In this document: one piece after another, positions 6,453-10,803 of the stretch
How positions within the stretch are numbered: the first letter of the stretch is position 1
Layout of the letters: each line of letters opens with the position of its first letter
Assembly: GCA_041671425.1 (NCBI GenBank)
Contig: JBAZBO010000028.1
Span: forward strand, 1-10,803
From: JBAZBO01 sp041671425
GTDB lineage: Bacteria; Patescibacteriota; WWE3; UBA101185; UBA10185
Direction: 5' to 3'
Length of the DNA: 10,803 nucleotides
The notes under the pieces: generated by a model
The model's database searches: none
What the model saw: the letters and a program-made list of their open reading frames with translations, nothing else
Told to the model about the DNA's origin: nothing
Made by a program: the position numbers and the translations under genes

Positions 6453-7795
6453 TTACTTTTACTCTTTCTAGGCCAGAAAAGCCCAGCAAATAGTCTGAAC
6501 AGTACAAAAGCAATATATGAAGACACATAACCAAGCATCAGATCCCTTAACAAGGCCAAACTTTCCCACCCTGTGACAATGTTGAATAAAAAAGCACCAA
6601 AGGCCGCCACTAAGAGATAGGGCTTTATTACCGCCACAGAATTCCTAAAGGCTTCCTTCATATAGATCCCAAGAAGAGACATATCCCTGGCATGCTCCTT
6701 CATTTGGGACAGAAGAAGAACACCGAATGCAAGGTATAGTGACATACTTAATGACACTATCAAGACTGTTCTCAATCCTATGTAAATAGAGAAGACCTTC
6801 AAAAGAAAAAGCATAGTTATGAACTGAGCAGATAATGATAGTAAGAAGGCAGAAGATAGTTTCCTGTAAGTCAGATAAACGAACAGGGAGGCAGCCATGA
6901 AACCCAACGCAGACGATAGGGCAAATAGCCTTGTGGAAAAGCCACTGTAAACTGCCTGCACTTCTTCTTTACCCATATATTCATAGCCGGCTGGGTAGTA
7001 CCCAGAATTGACATGATCAGCAAAAAGCTTGGTGTTACTCGGATCTATATTGCTCGTAACTACAGGATTTATATCAGATAGGGCAGCAAAGTCCTCACCT
7101 ATCAAAGGCATAGCAATGGGGAGCGAAGCATCATCTATGTACAATGCAAGGGGCTCACCAACATTCCTTTTGACGACCTCACCAAAGATCTTCTTGCCCT
7201 CAGGTGTAAGATTAATCTGAAACTGAACTGATGGGTTCTCGGCATTGGTGTTTTTCAGAAGCGTAATTCCTAAGATCTGAGTGGAATCAAGCCCGGCATC
7301 AACCCAATATGATGGCGCATAGAAGTATTTCTCTGCGTCCTCTTCTTTCCAAACCACCTCCGGTATCAATTCTCTAAAGACCAGAAAGGAGCGCTGTTTT
7401 AGAAAACTCTCTACGGATCTCTCATTTTCGACAAAGGGTAATGTCAGATCTAGTGAGGCTTCTGTACCCTCTACGCGAGAGGAGATATTGTAATCGGTAA
7501 TCCCTAGCCGGCTAAGCCTATTTGATATAACCTCACGTACCTTAACTTCATCATTGGCAAGCACTTTGAATTTAAACCTATAACCCCCACCAAACTCAGC
7601 ACTTTTTTTGAATGTTGAGAAATCAAAGTCTTTCCCAAATAGTCGGAATTTATAGCCACCCACATAGGAATCGACCTTTAGGCCTTTGTAGTCAATCTTT
7701 ACCGGAATCCTTGGGAGTGTCAAAAGTAGGAAAAGTGTATACACACCGGAAATAAAAGCCAATTTAACATGGGGGTCGAAAAGGAGCTTCCTCAT
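6449..7795 (-). CDS. SecD-like protein translocase subunit, divergent
   Basis: A 448-residue protein with SecD layout: one N-terminal membrane segment (about 12-28), a large external P1-type domain (about 65-275), then five membrane segments (about 288-438). SecD family traits are visible in the head: GGGYRF at 69-74, a ferredoxin-like stretch with NRLSRLGI near 92-99 and a hydrophobic LTLPF, PSVQFQINLTPEGKKIF at 188-204, the LALYIDD strand at 216-222, and NSGYYPAG at 263-270. SecD uses the proton gradient to help complete protein export. The membrane part has lost the usual signatures: Phe286 appears where the GxDS aspartate belongs at the start of segment 2, and the segment matching GMAVDANVLIFERIREE (about 352-368) has no acidic residue in its membrane portion. 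The ATG at 7795 is chosen over a TTG at 7804 because it forms ATGA with the upstream stop. It may be the cell's only SecD or a specialised paralogue. Confidence 0.75.
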   Translation of the reverse strand: MRKLLFDPHVKLAFISGVYTLFLLLTLPRIPVKIDYKGLKVDSYVGGYKFRLFGKDFDFSTFKKSAEFGGGYRFKFKVLANDEVKVREVISNRLSRLGITDYNISSRVEGTEASLDLTLPFVENERSVESFLKQRSFLVFRELIPEVVWKEEDAEKYFYAPSYWVDAGLDSTQILGITLLKNTNAENPSVQFQINLTPEGKKIFGEVVKRNVGEPLALYIDDASLPIAMPLIGEDFAALSDINPVVTSNIDPSNTKLFADHVNSGYYPAGYEYMGKEEVQAVYSGFSTRLFALSSALGFMAASLFVYLTYRKLSSAFLLSLSAQFITMLFLLKVFSIYIGLRTVLIVSLSMSLYLAFGVLLLSQMKEHARDMSLLGIYMKEAFRNSVAVIKPYLLVAAFGAFLFNIVTGWESLALLRDLMLGYVSSYIAFVLFRLFAGLFWPRKSKSK

Positions 7796-8370
7796 AGAGC
7801 ACAAAAATCAGCTTCGTCACCTATGAGCATCGTGCGGCTTTGGATCAGGAACCTGGTCACAAAGTTATCATTTCTTCTTTTCCTGTGGAGAAAATCCTCT
7901 TCATTCATAACCGTAAAGTTTATTTCCCTTTTCAAAACTTTCTCCTCATCAGAGACAATTCTTTTTAGAACATCCTCATTGACCCTTCCCACAACAAAAA
8001 GATCTACATCCAAAACTGTGGGGGCTCTACCTCTCAAAAAGTCTCTTGCCAATACTGCATATTTTACATCACCCAATTGTTTCTGATACTTCACGATAGA
8101 TGCCCCAAGCCCCATTTCCTTCCCAAGAAGAGACAAAAGCTCCGGATAGAACATACAGCTGGTATCGGCGGAGTAATAAACCCTGTTACTGCTTTTTCTC
8201 TTATGTAAAAGTCCAACCCCTTCCAGCTTGGCGAGCTCCCTTCTTATGGCATTTATCTCTGACCCTACAGCCCGAACCAATGCCCTTACATGAAATTGAG
8301 AATCGGGATGGGGCAAGATGGTTTTCAGAAGCTTGATACGAACCTCAGATATGAATAGTTCTTTCAACAT
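7792..8370 (-). CDS. Winged-helix protein with nucleotidyltransferase-like C-terminal domain
   Basis: A 192-residue cytosolic protein. Residues 1-67 fit a winged helix-turn-helix of the ArsR/MarR kind: helices, then INAIRRELAKLEGVGLLHK (39-57) as recognition helix region, and a basic wing ending RVYYSAD. Residues about 103-185 resemble the minimal nucleotidyltransferase fold: the LDVDLFVVG strand at 120-128 keeps two acidic residues (Asp121, Asp123), as in SDxDLxVxG motifs, and a later INFTVMNEEDF strand follows. The normal GSxARG nucleotide-binding motif is not intact; ARDFLRG (108-114) occupies its place, so catalysis is doubtful. Proteins with this pairing are usually annotated as transcriptional regulators with a nucleotidyltransferase domain. 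It starts 20 bases after the DUF3048 gene, without an evident Shine-Dalgarno sequence, and its stop overlaps the SecD-like start (ATGA). DNA binding and any link to export are inferences. Confidence 0.75.
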   Translation of the reverse strand: MLKELFISEVRIKLLKTILPHPDSQFHVRALVRAVGSEINAIRRELAKLEGVGLLHKRKSSNRVYYSADTSCMFYPELLSLLGKEMGLGASIVKYQKQLGDVKYAVLARDFLRGRAPTVLDVDLFVVGRVNEDVLKRIVSDEEKVLKREINFTVMNEEDFLHRKRRNDNFVTRFLIQSRTMLIGDEADFCAL

Positions 8371-8390
8371 AAATACAAGCTGAGGACAGT

Positions 8391-9560
8391 TCAGTCAAAA
8401 ACTACTTGTTCTACATTTCTACTAGGTACTATGGAGACCCAGAACTTACCTCTGGAAAACTCCATTTCAGCACCATTTATATCATAAAATCGCGTTCTTG
8501 TATCCCTTTCCGCCTTACTCCAGGTTACTTCTACAACCCTACCATCCAAGAAGACAAAACCCTTGCCACTGCCAAGCAATTGATAATCGAGCCTATTTTT
8601 GTCGTCACCCTCAATTGTTGTCTCATCTGCAAACTGCACTATCAGGTTCTTCACCTCTATCTGCTCGCCTGTTTCCTGATCTTCGTGAGGAATAGGATTC
8701 GCATCTGCATCATATCCCATAAATCTCAAATAAGAACCCTTATCAGGATCATACTTCCAGATGGAGGAATAGTCACCTGCATACCAGAAGTCTATGGTTA
8801 TGTTCCTGGAGAATGGTGCGTCCAGATATTTGTCTGTATCCTTGAATTTCCACATCTCAAGCGGAGCCTTACCCTCCCAACCAAGTTCCAAACCCCTAGC
8901 ATACAAATCTTCCCCATTCACATAGGCTGTATGCTCTATAGCCACATCTCTGGGATTTTCTCTCCAAAAGGAGGCTGCTCCTCTACCAAGGCTTCTGACA
9001 GGCCACGTTTCTATGGCTTCTAGGGCCTGTGGAGACCATCCTATGTGCATTATCATGGCATCACCAAGTTCTTTTACCAATACAAGGTAGTACTCCCTAG
9101 TGCTTCGCACAGGGCCTATTTTCACCGGGGTTTCCGACAGATAGAAAGCTAAGAATCTGGTTATACCCCCTTCAGCCACTATCTCATACACTATGTCGGC
9201 ATCAACCAAACCAGATTGGGGCCTTGCATCCGTATGATTATTGACCATAACCGCCAAGGGTCTTCTGATCCACCAATCTTTAGCCTCCTGACCCTGATAA
9301 TACTCACCAGTTATGGGACTGATCACCCTTTCAGGGATATCTCCAGTTAGTTCTTCGTTATAGGGAATGGGCCTGACCATTTCTCCAGTATTCCTACCTT
9401 TTATAAAGAGAGAGACACCAATAAAGACAGCAACCGCAGCCAAAACGCCGGAAACGACAAATACCCACTTCCTGGGACCACCAATATGGGGGATCTTTGC
9501 TTTAAATGAGTTGAAATAAGGAGTTACCGTTCTTTTAACTGGCTCCACAGGTACATCCAT
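8391..9560 (-). CDS. DUF3048 (YerB-like) membrane-anchored protein
   Basis: A 389-residue protein: about 31 cytosolic residues, one membrane anchor (32-54), a linker, then the two-part DUF3048 domain facing outward. Family hallmarks are dense in the first part: RRPLAVMVNNHTDARPQSGL (99-118), ADIVYEIVAEGGITRFLAFY (121-140), KIGPVRSTREYYLVL (147-161) and HIGWSP (172-177). The C-terminal part has NLIVQF (305-310), GSGKGFVFLDGR (330-341) and the final GKFWVSIVP (371-379). Bacillus YerB is a lipoprotein of this family whose biochemical role is unsettled; here a membrane segment replaces the lipobox. I prefer the ATG at 9560 to an in-frame GTG at 9575. The GTG would lie upstream of the predicted transcription start and beside the -10 box, while the ATG sits six bases after the perfect TATAAT. 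It is the first gene of the predicted seven-gene transcript. Confidence 0.92.
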   Translation of the reverse strand: MDVPVEPVKRTVTPYFNSFKAKIPHIGGPRKWVFVVSGVLAAVAVFIGVSLFIKGRNTGEMVRPIPYNEELTGDIPERVISPITGEYYQGQEAKDWWIRRPLAVMVNNHTDARPQSGLVDADIVYEIVAEGGITRFLAFYLSETPVKIGPVRSTREYYLVLVKELGDAMIMHIGWSPQALEAIETWPVRSLGRGAASFWRENPRDVAIEHTAYVNGEDLYARGLELGWEGKAPLEMWKFKDTDKYLDAPFSRNITIDFWYAGDYSSIWKYDPDKGSYLRFMGYDADANPIPHEDQETGEQIEVKNLIVQFADETTIEGDDKNRLDYQLLGSGKGFVFLDGRVVEVTWSKAERDTRTRFYDINGAEMEFSRGKFWVSIVPSRNVEQVVFD

Positions 9561-9566
9561 ATCAGT

Positions 9567-9596
9567 ATTATACACATTGAGTACAAAATTTGTCTA
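9567..9596 (-). promoter_or_regulatory. Strong sigma70 promoter for the DUF3048-to-carboxypeptidase block, predicted leaderless
   Basis: On the reverse strand TAGACA (9596-9591, five of six bases of TTGACA) and a perfect TATAAT (9572-9567) are separated by 18 bases. It fills the short gap between the sortase stop (9600) and the next gene. Six bases separate TATAAT from the ATG at 9560, so transcription is expected to start on the ATG. It is the best promoter match in the window and shows that the genes to the left need not depend on the sortase transcript. Confidence 0.75.
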
Positions 9597-9599
9597 TAT

Positions 9600-10238
9600 T
9601 TATTGTTCGGAAAGCTGACCGACTACTATCAACCTGCTTAGGGTGGTTCCAGGAGGCCAGCAGGTCATAAGAACTACAGTATTCCTACCAAAAGCAGGGT
9701 TCATCAGGTTGATAAGCTCAGGTTCCACTGCCTCTTTGGTCACAACCTCATACTTATAGATCTTTTCTTCGAAAACCACATAAAAGATATCATCCTGCTC
9801 CAGTTTGGAAAGGAGGTAGAAGACAGAATTATACCTATTGGCATTGATGAAACTATCTGATGAGTGGGCAAATAAGAAAGTACTCTTACCCTCTCCTGGA
9901 AGGGAACTTCCACGGGCATGAGCGATACCCTGAGCAAGTGCTTTCTGATAGATCTTCGAATCAAAAGGGTCTACATCTTTAATAACCTTCACGTTCACCC
10001 CGATCTTGGGAATCACCAGGGCAAACTGCTTGTCTGCAGCAACAATAAACTTACTATCAGTGGCCCTTTCCAATACCAATTCTTTATCAACAACAGGCGG
10101 GTATAGCAGATACTTAAGCTCACTGAAAATCACAGGGTAGAAGATAAAACCCAAAACAGCAAAAGAAAGGGCTACAAGAAGTAGCCCTATTCTTCTGACA
10201 AACCAAAGTTTAGTTCTATTTTTTCTTTCTAAGTCCAT
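9600..10238 (-). CDS. Sortase family transpeptidase
   Basis: Membrane-anchored cysteine transpeptidase that normally cleaves a sorting motif in exported proteins and links them to the cell surface. The 212-residue protein has a basic N-terminus, one membrane anchor (about 17-39), then the sortase beta-barrel. The catalytic triad is visible: His125 in FLFAHSSD, Cys193 in VVLMTCWPPGTT, and Arg202 in LSRLIVVG. HARGSSLPGEGKS (107-119) is the usual strand before the catalytic His. The MTCWPPGTT context and compact size suggest a class D/E-like or CPR-specific sortase rather than classes A or B; the class is not certain. The ATG at 10238 lies inside the end of the FN3-like gene (23-base overlap). 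A TTG two codons earlier (10244) is an alternative start, with GGTGGG five bases before it. The physical link to the FN3-like protein makes that protein a candidate substrate. Confidence 0.93.
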   Translation of the reverse strand: MDLERKNRTKLWFVRRIGLLLVALSFAVLGFIFYPVIFSELKYLLYPPVVDKELVLERATDSKFIVAADKQFALVIPKIGVNVKVIKDVDPFDSKIYQKALAQGIAHARGSSLPGEGKSTFLFAHSSDSFINANRYNSVFYLLSKLEQDDIFYVVFEEKIYKYEVVTKEAVEPELINLMNPAFGRNTVVLMTCWPPGTTLSRLIVVGQLSEQ

Positions 10239-10803
10239 TTCCAATGATACCCACCATTATAGCTAGAATGACCCAAAACCACCACTTGGCAAAAAGGCTT
10301 CCTTTGGGGGCACCTTCCTCTTCAGAGATCGTTTCTTCACCAAGGACTGTACCCTCTTCGCCTTCGCCCGGCTCACCCTCCAATACCACTCCTGCTCCCT
10401 CTGTGGAAGCACCACCTTCGGTCAGCCCAGCATCACCGACATACAAAGCTTCAGTAATTTCCTCACCCTCTTCAGTCGTTGTGGTTATCTTAACTGTAGT
10501 AACTATCTCTTCAGCCCTAGGACTAGAGGCATTTCCTGCAGCATCAAATGCCCTTACAGCATAATAGAAAGTCTTCCCACAGTCTGAGCCATAAAACTCA
10601 TCTGTGAAATCATACTTCTCGTCCGGCCCGATCGTGATAGTCTTTATTCTGGTCGAATCGTTTATACTTATATTCTTATCATCATCCCTATAAACCTCAA
10701 CATATTCAGTTTCGCCATCATCAGAGGTCCTAAACTCTATATCATTCTTGCAGGATGAATCTTTATCCTTTTCTATGTAGTCTGGCTTGCCTGGTCCTGT
10801 ACC
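10216..10803 (-). CDS. Surface protein, C-terminal part: FN3-like domain, acidic linker, membrane tail (5' end outside window)
   Basis: The reading frame is open from the right window edge to TAG at 10216, giving 195 residues of a protein whose start lies outside; an apparent start at 10446 is only an internal Leu codon (TTG). Residues about 7-110 look like a fibronectin-type-III or related beta-sandwich, with the typical TFYYAVRAFDAAGNAS ending (about 87-102). Cys18 and Cys84 could form a disulfide outside the cell. A linker of about 55 residues rich in Glu, Gly and Thr follows. The protein ends with KGSLFAK, a hydrophobic segment (WWFWVILAIMVGIIG) and an RKKK tail. That is the three-part shape of a cell-wall sorting signal, but no LPxTG motif is present; it may simply be a C-terminal membrane anchor. 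Binding partner and full domain count are unknown. Confidence 0.85.
   Translation of the reverse strand, partial: GTGPGKPDYIEKDKDSSCKNDIEFRTSDDGETEYVEVYRDDDKNISINDSTRIKTITIGPDEKYDFTDEFYGSDCGKTFYYAVRAFDAAGNASSPRAEEIVTTVKITTTTEEGEEITEALYVGDAGLTEGGASTEGAGVVLEGEPGEGEEGTVLGEETISEEEGAPKGSLFAKWWFWVILAIMVGIIGNGLRKKK

Noticed and set aside
7796..7804. Longer SecD-like protein beginning at TTG (7804)
   Set aside because: The ATG at 7795 forms the same ATGA overlap used at two other junctions; the TTG has no supporting signal.
8371..8400. TTGACT followed by TATTTA at 17-base spacing before the winged-helix gene
   Set aside because: The -10 matches only three of six bases and would start transcription inside the gene, past its ATG; read-through from the 9567-9596 promoter explains expression better.
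8406..9023. Plus-strand open frame of 205 codons inside the DUF3048 gene
   Set aside because: It lies wholly antisense to a well-supported gene with dense family motifs. Its translation has no recognisable motif, and no promoter or ribosome site was seen for it.
1..10803. Mobile elements, CRISPR arrays, tRNA/rRNA genes, riboswitches
   Set aside because: No direct repeat array, transposase motif, terminal inverted repeats or tRNA-like fold was seen; coding sequence occupies nearly all of the window.

Overview
The window is gene-dense bacterial DNA of moderate GC content. Eleven genes, two of them cut by the window ends, fill almost all of it. No stretch over 300 bases lacks a gene, and the longest gap between genes is 42 bases. 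TAA, TAG and TGA all serve as stops, so standard bacterial code 11 fits and the UGA-to-Gly code of Gracilibacteria/SR1 does not. Several things point to a single-membrane, Gram-positive-like cell, most likely a Candidate Phyla Radiation (Patescibacteria) bacterium: an archaeal-type AspRS, a sortase, a DUF3048 protein, a reduced SecD/SecF-like pair, 4-base ATGA gene overlaps, and promoters placed so close to ATG that leaderless mRNAs are expected. The phylum is an inference; no rRNA or marker tree is available here.

Layout. At the left edge is the N-terminal half of glutamyl-tRNA synthetase (minus strand). A 42-base divergent promoter region separates it from a plus-strand gene for an unrecognised single-pass membrane protein. 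That gene converges, three bases from stop to stop, on a long minus-strand block. In transcription order (right to left) the block is: end of an FN3-like surface protein, sortase, DUF3048 protein, winged-helix/nucleotidyltransferase-like protein, SecD-like protein, SecF-like protein, RecJ, AspRS, D,D-carboxypeptidase. Three junctions are ATGA overlaps (8370-gene/SecD-like, SecD-like/SecF-like, AspRS/carboxypeptidase). The sortase start lies 23 bases inside the FN3-like gene.

Promoters. A near-consensus sigma70 promoter sits between the sortase and DUF3048 genes and probably starts a seven-gene transcript. A second TATAAT box overlaps the recJ stop just before aspS. These two, and the promoter of the plus-strand gene, place the -10 hexamer 6-7 bases before ATG. 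Transcription would then start at or within a base of the initiator codon. recJ instead has a clear Shine-Dalgarno sequence.

How the genes fit together. Much of the block concerns the cell envelope: a sortase, a possible anchored FN3-like protein, the membrane-anchored DUF3048 protein, a SecDF-like membrane pair and a peptidoglycan carboxypeptidase. Mixed in are housekeeping genes (RecJ, two aminoacyl-tRNA synthetases). The most unusual part is the SecD/SecF-like pair. Its SecD half keeps a recognisable periplasmic head domain, but the conserved proton-path residues appear replaced in both halves, and the SecF half has lost its periplasmic domain.
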